A DNA stretch of 64,000 nt from contig CAYSQJ010000003.1 of NCBI GenBank assembly GCA_964433345.1, positions 186,001 through 250,000 on the forward strand, in the 5' to 3' direction. The position numbers were made by a program, and so were the translations under genes. Below, one piece after another: positions 12,235 to 20,015 of the stretch. Every line of letters starts with the position of its first letter. Position 1 is the first letter of the stretch. This stretch comes from Ga0077527 sp964433345. Lineage in GTDB: Bacteria > Pseudomonadota > Gammaproteobacteria > Burkholderiales > SG8-41. The notes under the pieces are model-generated. The model saw nothing but the letters and a program-made list of their open reading frames with translations, was not told the DNA's origin and did not search any database.

Positions 12235-13032
12235 ATGCTTAAGAAAACCATCATCGCCGGACTCGTTGCTGGCGCCTTCGCACCCGCCCTGGCTTCAGCT
12301 GCGGATTCGCCGCATTCGCTAAGCGGCAATGTCGGCATCTACAGCCAGTACATATTCCGCGGACTGATGCAGACCAACAACGATCCGGCGCTGCAGGGCG
12401 GTTTCGACTACAGCCACTCCAGCGGTTTCTATGCCGGCACCTGGGCCTCCAACGTCAGCTGGCTGACTGACGCAACCGCCTACAGCAGCAGCAGTCTGGA
12501 AATGGACTTCTATGCCGGCTTCAAGGGCAGCATCGGCAAGAGCGACTTCGGCTACGACGTCGGCCTCCTGCAATACTACTACCCGGGCAAAGTGGTCGCC
12601 GGCGGCATCAAGGCCGACACGCTGGAGCTCTACGGCGCGCTGACCTGGAAATGGCTGTCCGCCAAATACTCCCACAGCATCGACAACAAGACTTTCGGCG
12701 TGGCCAACAGCGACGGCACCTACTACTTCGACCTGAGCGCGAACTTCCCGGTCACCGACAAGCTGACGCTCAGCGCCCATTACGGCATCCAGAAGTTCAA
12801 GGGCACCAGCAATGCCTGCGGCGCGAACACCTCCAACGACATCTGCGCGTCTTATGACGACTGGAAAATCGGCGCGTCCTACGCTCTGCCCCAAAGCTTC
12901 ACCGTCGGCGCATTCTTCACCGGCACCGACATGAGTGCTGCCCAGAAGGCCTTCTATACCAACCCGGCAGCAGCAGGCTCGCGCTTCCTCGGCAAGGACA
13001 CCGTCACGGTCTACCTGTCGAAAACCTTCTAA
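12235..13032 (+). CDS. TIGR02001-type outer membrane protein
   Basis: A 265-residue protein with a clean signal peptide (MLKKTIIAGLVAGAFAPALA, cut near SAADS), then alternating amphipathic beta strands rich in Tyr, Ser and Gly, and a terminal aromatic residue (VTVYLSKTF) typical of outer membrane barrels. It matches the gcw_chp/TIGR02001 family, whose biochemical role is not established. Position is informative: it is the first gene of an operon with glnK and amtB behind a sigma-54/NtrC promoter, so a role in uptake of a nitrogen compound across the outer membrane is a fair inference. The start follows AAAGGGA at good spacing. Confidence 0.78.
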   Translation: MLKKTIIAGLVAGAFAPALASAADSPHSLSGNVGIYSQYIFRGLMQTNNDPALQGGFDYSHSSGFYAGTWASNVSWLTDATAYSSSSLEMDFYAGFKGSIGKSDFGYDVGLLQYYYPGKVVAGGIKADTLELYGALTWKWLSAKYSHSIDNKTFGVANSDGTYYFDLSANFPVTDKLTLSAHYGIQKFKGTSNACGANTSNDICASYDDWKIGASYALPQSFTVGAFFTGTDMSAAQKAFYTNPAAAGSRFLGKDTVTVYLSKTF

Positions 13033-13092
13033 GCATCCATAGTCATCCGGGGGCCGGGCGGAACGCCGGCCCCCATCAACCGGGGACACAAC

Positions 13093-13431
13093 ATGAAACT
13101 CGTTACGGCAATCATCAAGCCGTTCAAGCTCGACGAAGTACGGGAATCCCTGTCCGCCATCGGCGTGACCGGCATCACCGTCACCGAGGTCAAGGGCTTC
13201 GGGCGGCAGAAGGGGCACACGGAACTCTACCGCGGCGCTGAATACGTGGTCGATTTCCTGCCGAAAATCAAAGTGGAGGCGGCGATCAAGAGCGAACTGC
13301 TCGAGCAGGTGATCGAGGCCATCGAAAAATCCGCGAACACCGGCAAGATCGGCGACGGCAAGATTTTCGTCTCCGAGCTCGAACAGGTGATCCGCATCCG
13401 CACCGGCGAGACCGGCGCGGACGCCCTTTGA
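13093..13431 (+). CDS. glnK: PII nitrogen signal protein GlnK
   Basis: The product is the standard 112 residues of a PII protein. The T-loop GRQKGHTELYRGAEYVV carries Tyr51, the uridylylation site, at the exact canonical position, and IGDGKIFV forms the ATP-binding B-loop. GlnK trimers bind ATP/ADP and 2-oxoglutarate and plug the AmtB channel when nitrogen is plentiful. The gene directly precedes amtB (13 bp), the usual pairing, and shares the sigma-54 operon with the TIGR02001 protein. GlnB would be expected elsewhere in the genome. Confidence 0.97.
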   Translation: MKLVTAIIKPFKLDEVRESLSAIGVTGITVTEVKGFGRQKGHTELYRGAEYVVDFLPKIKVEAAIKSELLEQVIEAIEKSANTGKIGDGKIFVSELEQVIRIRTGETGADAL

Positions 13432-13443
13432 TTGGAGAACAAG

Positions 13444-14925
13444 ATGAGAAAACTGATCGCAGCTCTGGCCCTGTTCGGCGTGCTAGGCTTTGCCGGCGCA
13501 CCGGTCATGGCACAGGACAAACCCGCTGAAGCGCCGGCGGCCACTGCCGAGGCCGCCCCCGCGGCAGCATCGGCCGCCGCAGCCGCTCCTGCGGCCCCCG
13601 CGGCTGCACCGGCACCGACGCCCGACAAGGGCGACACCGCCTGGATGATGGTCGCCACGATCCTCGTGATCATGATGACCATTCCCGGGCTTGCACTGTT
13701 CTACGGCGGCATGGTCCGCGCCAAGAACACGCTGTCGGTGCTGATGCAGGTCTACATCGTGTTTTCGATGTGCGTGGTGCTGTGGGCCATCTACGGCTAC
13801 ACGGTGGCTTTCGGCGGCTCGGGCACTTTCTGGGGCAGCTTCGACAAGCTCTTCCTGTCGGGTGTGACACCGGACTCGGTGGGCGCGACCTTCAGCAAGG
13901 GCGTGGTCATTCCGGAATATGCCTTCATCGCCTTCCAGGCAACCTTTGCCGGCATCACCCCGGCGCTGATCGTCGGCGCATTTGCCGAGCGGATGAAATT
14001 CTCCGCGGTTCTGCTGTTCGTCGTGATCTGGTTCACCTTCGCCTACCTGCCGATGGCGCACATGGTCTGGTACTGGGATGGTCCGGATGCGGTCACTGAC
14101 GCGGCCTCGCTCGAGAAAGTGGTCGAAGGCGCAGGTTTCCTGTGGGCCAAGGGCGCGCTGGACTTCGCGGGCGGCACGGTGGTGCACATCAACGCCGGCA
14201 TTGCCGGCCTGGTCGGCGCCTACCTCGTCGGCAAGCGCGTGGGCTTCGGCAAGGAAGCGATGTCACCGCACAACCTGACGCTGACGATGGTCGGTGCCGC
14301 GCTGCTGTGGGTGGGCTGGTTCGGCTTCAACGCCGGCTCCAACCTCGAAGCGACCGGACTGGCAACGCTCGCAGTGGTCAACACGCTGCTCGCGACCGCC
14401 GCCGCCACGATGTCGTGGATGATCTTTGAGTGGATGCTCAAGGGCAAACCCTCGATGCTCGGCGCGGCGTCCGGCTCGATCGCGGGCCTGGTGGCCATCA
14501 CCCCGGCAGCCGGCTTCGTCGGCCCGATGGGCGGCATCATCATCGGCCTGATCGCCGGTGTGGTCTGCCTGTGGGGTGTCAACGGCCTCAAGCGCATGCT
14601 GGGTGCGGACGACGCGCTCGACGTGTTCGGTGTGCATGCGGTGGGCGGCATCGTCGGCTCGATCCTGACCGGCGTGTTCGTTTCGCCGGCGCTGGGCGGC
14701 ACGGGTGTCTGGGACTACGTGGCCAACAAGGTTGCCGACTTCGACATGGCGGCGCAGCTGACCGCGCAGTTCTGGGGTGTCGGCGTGGCGGTCCTCTGGT
14801 CGGGCATCGTCGCATTCATCGCCTACAAGATCGTGGACGTGATCGTCGGGCTGCGCGTGACCGAGGAAGTCGAGCGCGAAGGCCTTGACATCAACGAGCA
14901 CGGCGAGAAGGCCTACCACATGTAA
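13444..14925 (+). CDS. amtB: Ammonium transporter AmtB
   Basis: A 493-residue Amt/Mep channel. It begins with a signal-like segment (MRKLIAALALFGVLGFAG) and an unusually long Ala/Pro-rich linker to about residue 60, as found in many betaproteobacterial homologues. The 11-helix core contains FYGGMVRAKN, the twin-histidine regions (VVHINAGIAGLVG and DVFGVHAVGGIVG) and the C-terminal region that docks GlnK. ATG 13444 follows TTGGAGA; a TTG at 13432 is less likely. A strong intrinsic terminator follows at 14957-14984. Confidence 0.96.
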   Translation: MRKLIAALALFGVLGFAGAPVMAQDKPAEAPAATAEAAPAAASAAAAAPAAPAAAPAPTPDKGDTAWMMVATILVIMMTIPGLALFYGGMVRAKNTLSVLMQVYIVFSMCVVLWAIYGYTVAFGGSGTFWGSFDKLFLSGVTPDSVGATFSKGVVIPEYAFIAFQATFAGITPALIVGAFAERMKFSAVLLFVVIWFTFAYLPMAHMVWYWDGPDAVTDAASLEKVVEGAGFLWAKGALDFAGGTVVHINAGIAGLVGAYLVGKRVGFGKEAMSPHNLTLTMVGAALLWVGWFGFNAGSNLEATGLATLAVVNTLLATAAATMSWMIFEWMLKGKPSMLGAASGSIAGLVAITPAAGFVGPMGGIIIGLIAGVVCLWGVNGLKRMLGADDALDVFGVHAVGGIVGSILTGVFVSPALGGTGVWDYVANKVADFDMAAQLTAQFWGVGVAVLWSGIVAFIAYKIVDVIVGLRVTEEVEREGLDINEHGEKAYHM

Positions 14926-14956
14926 CAGAATCTCCTGGGTAATCTCCCCTGGGTTT

Positions 14957-14984
14957 GCGGGCGCTTCGGCGCCCGCTTTTTTTT
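14957..14984 (+). terminator. Intrinsic terminator after amtB
   Basis: An 8-bp perfect stem, GCGGGCGC / GCGCCCGC, with a TTCG tetraloop is followed by eight T residues. It closes the nitrogen operon and separates it from gshA. Confidence 0.93.
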
Positions 14985-15021
14985 GGGGCTGCCGGCAACC
15001 GGGCAGCCTCTCCGGATGGGC

Positions 15022-15027
15022 TACAAT
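15022..15027 (+). promoter_or_regulatory. -10 element of gshA, possibly leaderless
   Basis: TACAAT lies only 8 bp before the gshA ATG at 15036, so initiation at the usual distance would fall on or next to the start codon. No convincing -35 box and no ribosome binding site is visible in between. A leaderless or very short-leader transcript is therefore likely. Confidence 0.5.
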
Positions 15028-15035
15028 CCACCGTC

Positions 15036-16343
15036 ATGACCGTACCCCGCCTCACTACCGCGCTGACCGGACCGCTGCAGGAACTGGAAAGCCACATCCT
15101 CAGGGCCACACCCGACATCGAGCACTGGCTGCGCAGCCAGTGGCAGGACCACGCCGCGCCGTTCTACGCCTCGGTCGACCTGCGCAACGCGGGATTCAAG
15201 CTTGCGCCGGTGGACACCAACCTGTTTCCCGGCGGATTCAACAACCTCAGCCCGGACTTCCATACGCTGTGCGTGCAGGCGGCGATGACTGCGATCGAAA
15301 AGGCCTGCCCCGATGCGCATGGCATCGTGCTGGTGCCGGAGAACCACACTCGCAACCAGTTTTACCTGCAGAACGTCGAAAAACTCGCGGCAATCCTGCG
15401 CCATGCCGGCGTCGAGGTGCGCATCGGCAGCCTGCTGCCGGAAATCACGGCGCCGACAGAACTCACGCTGCCCGATGGCGGCACGCTGCGGCTGGAGCCC
15501 TTGCGCCGAGAAGGCAACCGGCTCAAGGTCGCCGATTTCGATCCCTGTGTCGTGCTGCTGAACAACGATCTCTCGGGCGGCGTGCCGGCGATACTGCAGG
15601 GATTGGAGCAGACGGTGCTGCCGCCGGTACAGGCCGGTTGGGCCACGCGCCGCAAGTCCGCGCATTTCGCCGCCTACGACGATGTGACCCGGGAATTCGC
15701 GCAGCTGATCGGCATCGATCCCTGGGTGATCAACCCCTACTTCGAGAAGTGCGGCAAGATCAACTTCCGCGAGCGGATGGGCGAGGAGTGCCTGGAGGGT
15801 TACGTATCCGAAATCCTCGGCGACATTCGCAAGAAATACGCCGAATACGGCATCACCGAGGAACCCTTCGTCATCGTCAAGGCCGATGCCGGCACCTATG
15901 GCATGGGCATCATGACCGTCAAGGATCCGTCGGAGGTGAAGGGCCTCAACCGCAAGCAGCGCAACAAGATGGCCGTGGTCAAGGAAGGCCTCGAGGTTCA
16001 CGACGTCATAGTGCAGGAAGGTGTCTACACCTTCGAGAACATCGGCGACGCAGTCGCGGAGCCGGTTGTGTACATGATCGACCATTTCGTCGTCGGCGGT
16101 TTTTACCGGGTGCACACCGAACGCGGCAAGGACCAGAACCTCAATGCGCCGGGCATGCAGTTCGCGCCGCTCGCCTTCGACGAGCCCTGCTCCTCGCCCA
16201 ATCCCAACGACCCCGGCTGCCCGCCCAACCGCTTTTATTCCTATGGCGTGATCGGTCGGCTCGCGCTGCTGGCCGCGGCCATCGAACTCGAGCGCATGGC
16301 CGAAGCCGCGGAAACACCGGTGCTGCTGCGCGCCGCGCCATGA
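15036..16343 (+). CDS. gshA: Glutamate-cysteine ligase, proteobacterial TIGR02049 type
   Basis: This 435-residue enzyme makes gamma-glutamylcysteine, the first step of glutathione synthesis. It resembles the distinct glutamate-cysteine ligase family of betaproteobacteria and thiobacilli rather than E. coli GshA. Characteristic stretches are VDTNLFPGGFNNL near residue 60 and the ATP-grasp-like VIVKADAGTYGMGIM near residue 285. The frame is open upstream, but ATG 15036 follows the promoter and the amtB terminator. It overlaps gshB by 4 nt (ATGA), so both glutathione enzymes are translated together. Confidence 0.92.
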   Translation: MTVPRLTTALTGPLQELESHILRATPDIEHWLRSQWQDHAAPFYASVDLRNAGFKLAPVDTNLFPGGFNNLSPDFHTLCVQAAMTAIEKACPDAHGIVLVPENHTRNQFYLQNVEKLAAILRHAGVEVRIGSLLPEITAPTELTLPDGGTLRLEPLRREGNRLKVADFDPCVVLLNNDLSGGVPAILQGLEQTVLPPVQAGWATRRKSAHFAAYDDVTREFAQLIGIDPWVINPYFEKCGKINFRERMGEECLEGYVSEILGDIRKKYAEYGITEEPFVIVKADAGTYGMGIMTVKDPSEVKGLNRKQRNKMAVVKEGLEVHDVIVQEGVYTFENIGDAVAEPVVYMIDHFVVGGFYRVHTERGKDQNLNAPGMQFAPLAFDEPCSSPNPNDPGCPPNRFYSYGVIGRLALLAAAIELERMAEAAETPVLLRAAP

Positions 16344-17278
16344 AGCTGGCGTTCATCGTCGATCCCCTCGACGAATTCAAGCTGGAAAAGGACACGACCT
16401 ACGCCATCATGCGCGAGGCGGCGGCACAGGGTCATGCCTTGTACACGATGCAGCAAGGCGACCTGGCCTGGCACAAACACGTTGTCACCGGCAACGCCGC
16501 CCGTCTGCACCTCACCGGGGAACGGCAGGCCTGGTACCGGCTTGATCCCGCGGAAGAAACGCCGCTGGAACGCTTCGACGCGGTGCTGATGCGCAAGGAT
16601 CCGCCCTTCGACATGGAGTATGTCTACAGCACCTATCTGCTCGAGATCGCGGAAGGCCGCGGCGCGAAGGTGTTCAACCGGCCGCGGGCGATCCGCGACC
16701 ACAACGAGAAAATGGCGATTGCCCGGTTCAGCGAATTCACCGCCCCGACGCTGGTCACCCGCCGCACGGAGCTGCTGCATGCCTTCCTCGCCGAGCATGC
16801 CGACATCATCCTCAAGCCGCTCGACGGCATGGGCGGCAGCTCGATATTCCGCGTCCGCGCGGGGGATCCGAACCTGAACGTGATCATTGAAACCCTCACC
16901 GGCGAGGGACAGCGCACCATCATGGCCCAGCGCTACATCCCGGAAATCAGCAACGGCGACAAGCGTGTCCTGGTCATCGGCGGCGAAGCGGTGCCGTATT
17001 GCCTCGCACGCATACCCAAGGCCGGTGAGACCCGCGGCAATCTCGCAGCGGGCGGCACCGGGGTGGCCCGCGAACTGACGGCTCGCGACCGGCAAATCGC
17101 CGAGACCCTCGGGCCGCAGTTGCAGGCGGCCGGTCTGTTGCTGGTCGGACTGGATGTGATCGGCGACAACCTGACCGAGGTCAATGTCACCAGTCCGACC
17201 TGTTTCCAGGAAATCACCGCCCAGACCGGCTTCAATGTGGCCGCCATGTTCTTGAATAAATTGGGAAAATGCCTCTGA
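16340..17278 (+). CDS. gshB: Glutathione synthetase
   Basis: The 312-residue product is an ATP-grasp ligase that adds glycine to gamma-glutamylcysteine. It starts MKLAFIVDPLDEFKLEKDTTYAIM, the conserved substrate-binding N-terminus of bacterial GshB. Later come ILKPLDGMGGSSIF (ATP-binding glycine-rich loop near residue 155), NLAAGGTG, and a metal-binding LTEVNVTSPTCFQE at the C-terminus. The frame is open far upstream, but that part overlaps gshA out of frame. The ATGA overlap defines the start at 16340. The next genes, about 100 bp on, are the PTS relay set. Confidence 0.96.
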   Translation: MKLAFIVDPLDEFKLEKDTTYAIMREAAAQGHALYTMQQGDLAWHKHVVTGNAARLHLTGERQAWYRLDPAEETPLERFDAVLMRKDPPFDMEYVYSTYLLEIAEGRGAKVFNRPRAIRDHNEKMAIARFSEFTAPTLVTRRTELLHAFLAEHADIILKPLDGMGGSSIFRVRAGDPNLNVIIETLTGEGQRTIMAQRYIPEISNGDKRVLVIGGEAVPYCLARIPKAGETRGNLAAGGTGVARELTARDRQIAETLGPQLQAAGLLLVGLDVIGDNLTEVNVTSPTCFQEITAQTGFNVAAMFLNKLGKCL

Positions 17279-17312
17279 TTCAGGCGGGTGTCGCTATCCT
17301 GTGACAACCATG

Positions 17313-17341
17313 TTGCAGTGCAAGAAAAGGGGGCGTAGAGT
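17313..17341 (+). promoter_or_regulatory. Possible sigma-70 promoter of the PTS cluster
   Basis: TTGCAG (17313-17318) and TAGAGT (17336-17341) are separated by exactly 17 bp, upstream of the EIIA gene at 17375. The match is fair rather than strong, and read-through from gshB is also possible. Confidence 0.4.
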
Positions 17342-17374
17342 ATGGCGCTTTCGTGACAGCGGCACCTCCACTCC

Positions 17375-17797
17375 ATGATCGGCATTCTGATTATCAGCCA
17401 CGGCACCCTCGGCGAAAGCCTGATCCACTGTGCCTGCCACATGCTCAACAAGCGTCCGCCCCGGCTGCGCCAGCTGGGTGTCACCGCGCAGGACGATCCG
17501 GTGCTGCTGGTGCCCCAGGCGCGGAAAATGATCAAGGAGCTGGACGAAGGCAGGGGCGTGCTGGTGCTCACCGACATGTATGGCGGCTCCCCGTCCAACA
17601 TCGCCGCCAAACTGGTGATTCCCGGCCGCGTCGAAGCTGTCGCCGGAGTCAACCTGCCGATGCTGATCCGCGCCCTGACCTACCGCGACAAGACGCTGTC
17701 GGTGATGATGACCAAGGCCATCAGCGGCGGCTGCGAGGGCGTGCTGAGGGTACCCCCGACTTTCACGACCATTCAAAATGCTGCAACAGGAAGCTGA
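17375..17797 (+). CDS. PTS EIIA component, mannose/fructose family
   Basis: A stand-alone EIIA-Man-type domain of 140 residues. ILIISHGTLGES puts the phosphorylated histidine at residue 9, and LVLTDMYGGSPSNIA is the second conserved signature. EIIA accepts phosphate from HPr. No EIIB or EIIC is encoded nearby, so the relay here cannot import sugar by itself and is more likely regulatory, as is common in betaproteobacteria. It overlaps ptsH by 20 nt, implying coupled translation. An HPr kinase, which often accompanies this set, is not in the window. Confidence 0.9.
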   Translation: MIGILIISHGTLGESLIHCACHMLNKRPPRLRQLGVTAQDDPVLLVPQARKMIKELDEGRGVLVLTDMYGGSPSNIAAKLVIPGRVEAVAGVNLPMLIRALTYRDKTLSVMMTKAISGGCEGVLRVPPTFTTIQNAATGS

Positions 17798-18047
17798 GAT
17801 CATCAACAAGCTGGGCCTGCATGCCCGGGCTTCCGCAAAACTCACGCAGGTCGCCGGCGGCTACGCCAGCGAAATCTGGCTGAGCCGCAACGGTCGGCGC
17901 GTCAACGCGAAAAGCATCATGGGAGTGATGATGCTGGCCGCGGCAAAGGGATCGAAGGTCCTGATCGAAACCAGCGGCAGTGACGAAACAGCGGCAATGC
18001 AGGCGCTGCAGCAACTGATCGCCGACCGCTTCGGCGAAGGGGAATGA
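17778..18047 (+). CDS. ptsH: Phosphocarrier protein HPr
   Basis: An 89-residue HPr. KLGLHARAS gives the phosphorylated His15 at the canonical position, and NAKSIMGVMML gives Ser46, the regulatory serine phosphorylated by HPr kinase in bacteria that have one. HPr shuttles phosphate from EI to EIIA. The start ATG lies within the end of the EIIA gene. It is followed after 89 bp by ptsI, so the three relay proteins form one operon without a permease. Confidence 0.95.
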   Translation: MLQQEAEIINKLGLHARASAKLTQVAGGYASEIWLSRNGRRVNAKSIMGVMMLAAAKGSKVLIETSGSDETAAMQALQQLIADRFGEGE

Positions 18048-18136
18048 GCGGGAAGCATTGAGGGGCCGGCCGGCAACGGGCAGAATGCAGACTGTCATTC
18101 CGCCCGCAGACAAACAAGAGCACCCCGGCTTCCAAC

Positions 18137-19864
18137 ATGAGTCTCACGATCCACGGCATCGGCGTATCCGGCGGCATCGCCATCGGCCATGCCCACCTGG
18201 TCTCGCACACCAAACTCGAGGTTGCGCATTACGACATACCAGCGGAACAGGTCGCCGATGAGGCTGCACGCTTCGATGCGGCCGTAAAAACCGTAAGAGA
18301 CGAACTCGAGCTGCTGCGCGGCTCTGTTCCGGCCGGCGCGCCGGCGGAATTCGGCGCCTTCATCGATCTGCACCTGATGATCCTTGCCGACTCGACGCTG
18401 TCGGAAGCACCGCGCAGGATCATCCAAAGCGAGCTCTGCAACGCCGAATGGGCGCTGAAGGTCCAGACCGACGAGCTGCTGCAGCAGTTCGACGCCATCG
18501 AGGACAGTTATCTGCGCGAGCGCCGCACCGACGTCATCCAGGTCGCGCAGCGCGTGATGAAGGCGCTCTCCGGACAGCCCGGCTACGCACCGCCGCCGGC
18601 GGGCGACTCCGAACGCAACCTGGTGCTGGTCGCCCACGACCTGTCACCCGCGGACGTCGTGCTGTTCAAGCAGCACCACTTCGCGAGCTTCGTCACCGAC
18701 CTCGGCGGTGCCACCTCCCATACCGCGATCGTCGCGCGCAGCCTCAACATTCCCTGCATCGTGGCGCTGCACCACGCGCGCCAGCTGGTGCGCGAGAACG
18801 AAATCATCATCGTCGACGGCACCCAGGGCGTGGTGATCGTCGATCCCGATCCGCAGGTGCTCGCCGAGTACCAGCTGCGGCAGCGCGAATTCGGTCTGGA
18901 GCGGCAGAAACTGCGGCGGCTGCGCGACACCCCTGCGCGCACACTCGACGGCATTGATGTCGAGCTGCACGCCAACATCGAGCTGCCGGGCGATGTTGCA
19001 CTGGCGCTGGACGGCGGCGCGACCGGCATCGGCCTTTTTCGCACCGAGTTCCTGTTCCTGAACCGCCCCAGCCTGCCGGACGAGGACGAGCAGTACGAGG
19101 CATACCGCCAGGTCCTCGAGGAGATGGACGGGAGACCGGTCACCATTCGCACCTATGACCTCGGCGCCGACAAGCAGATCGACGACAGCGCGAGGCTCGC
19201 GACCAACCCCGCCCTCGGTCTGCGCGCGATCCGGCTGTGCCTCACCGAGCCCAAGCGCTTCATTACCCAGCTGCGCGCGATGCTGCGTGCCTCGCGTCAT
19301 GGAAAGATGAAAATCCTGATCCCGATGCTGATGAATGCATCGGAAGTCGACCAGGCGCTGCTGCTGCTGGAGCAGGCGAAGCGCAGCCTCGATGACGATG
19401 GAATCGCCTACGACCGCAGCGTACCGGTGGGCGGCATGGTCGAGATCCCGGCAGCCGCCCTCGCGCTCGGACTGCTGACAAAACGCCTGGATTTCCTGTC
19501 GGTGGGCACCAACGACCTGATCCAGTACATGCTGGCGATCGACCGCACCGACGACACCGTGGCCCACCTCTACGACCCGCTGCACCCGGCGGTGCTGACC
19601 GTGCTGGCGCACATCTTCAAGACTGCCGGCAAGGCGGGCATCCCGGTGGCGGTCTGCGGCGAGATGGCCGGCGACGTCGCGCTGACCCGCCTGCTGCTGG
19701 GGCTGGGCCTGCGCCAGTTCTCGATGCACTCGGCCCACCTGCCGGATGTCAAGCAGCGCGTGCTGAAAACCAGCCTCGCCGACGCCGAGCCTTACGCCCG
19801 GCGCATGCTGCGGGCGACTGATCCGTCGCGGCTCCACGCCATGCTCGAACGGATGAACGGCTGA
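18137..19864 (+). CDS. ptsI: PTS enzyme I (phosphoenolpyruvate-protein phosphotransferase)
   Basis: The 575-residue product has the usual enzyme I length. It takes phosphate from PEP and passes it to HPr. The N-terminal phosphohistidine domain contains GGATSHTAIVARSLNIP (active histidine). The C-terminal PEP-binding barrel has LFRTEFLF, GTNDLIQYML and VCGEMAGD with the catalytic cysteine. The frame starts with ATG 18137 (MSLTIHGIGVSGGIAIG). It ends the EIIA-HPr-EI set; the metX promoter begins 11 bp after its stop codon. Confidence 0.96.
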   Translation: MSLTIHGIGVSGGIAIGHAHLVSHTKLEVAHYDIPAEQVADEAARFDAAVKTVRDELELLRGSVPAGAPAEFGAFIDLHLMILADSTLSEAPRRIIQSELCNAEWALKVQTDELLQQFDAIEDSYLRERRTDVIQVAQRVMKALSGQPGYAPPPAGDSERNLVLVAHDLSPADVVLFKQHHFASFVTDLGGATSHTAIVARSLNIPCIVALHHARQLVRENEIIIVDGTQGVVIVDPDPQVLAEYQLRQREFGLERQKLRRLRDTPARTLDGIDVELHANIELPGDVALALDGGATGIGLFRTEFLFLNRPSLPDEDEQYEAYRQVLEEMDGRPVTIRTYDLGADKQIDDSARLATNPALGLRAIRLCLTEPKRFITQLRAMLRASRHGKMKILIPMLMNASEVDQALLLLEQAKRSLDDDGIAYDRSVPVGGMVEIPAAALALGLLTKRLDFLSVGTNDLIQYMLAIDRTDDTVAHLYDPLHPAVLTVLAHIFKTAGKAGIPVAVCGEMAGDVALTRLLLGLGLRQFSMHSAHLPDVKQRVLKTSLADAEPYARRMLRATDPSRLHAMLERMNG

Positions 19865-19874
19865 AACCGCCGAT

Positions 19875-19903
19875 TTGACAAGGCTGCGCACCGGGGGTAA
19901 CTT
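19875..19903 (+). promoter_or_regulatory. Sigma-70 promoter of metX
   Basis: A perfect TTGACA (19875-19880), 17-bp spacer and TAACTT (19898-19903). Transcription would start near 19910, just before the SAM-II aptamer at 19919, so the whole riboswitch lies in the leader. Confidence 0.75.
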
Positions 19904-19918
19904 TCACCGCACAGTTTT

Positions 19919-19967
19919 CGCGCCGATTTGAAATCAGCTTGCGGGCGCGTAATAAATCCGGCTAAAG
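19919..19967 (+). ncRNA. SAM-II riboswitch aptamer upstream of metX
   Basis: The element has the SAM-II layout: P1 CGCGCC (19919-19924) with GGCGCG (19944-19949), the conserved GATTTGA after the first P1 strand, GCTTGC before the second, then TAATAAATCC and the GCTAAAG box. GATTT (19925-19929) pairs with AAATC (19954-19958), making the H-type pseudoknot that defines this class. SAM-II binds S-adenosylmethionine and shuts down methionine biosynthesis genes, mostly in alphaproteobacteria, often metA or metX. Its position between the metX promoter and an intrinsic terminator supports the call. Covariance-model scoring was not possible. Confidence 0.88.
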
Positions 19968-19984
19968 AGATCAGCAATTCTCGG

Positions 19985-20015
19985 AACCCCGGCGCGCAGG
20001 CTTCGGGGTTTTTTT
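19985..20015 (+). terminator. Intrinsic terminator touching the metX start codon
   Basis: AACCCCG (19985-19991) pairs with CGGGGTT (20004-20010), followed by T residues that run directly into the metX ATG at 20016. The only ribosome-binding-like sequence (GGGG, 20005-20008) is inside the 3' arm. Folding would therefore both terminate transcription and hide the ribosome site. It is the likely expression platform of the SAM-II riboswitch. Confidence 0.8.

Noticed and set aside
19870..19890. A second GATTTGA SAM-II-like box upstream of the real one
   Set aside because: No P1 partner or GCTAAA box follows; the bases are the TTGACA -35 box of metX.
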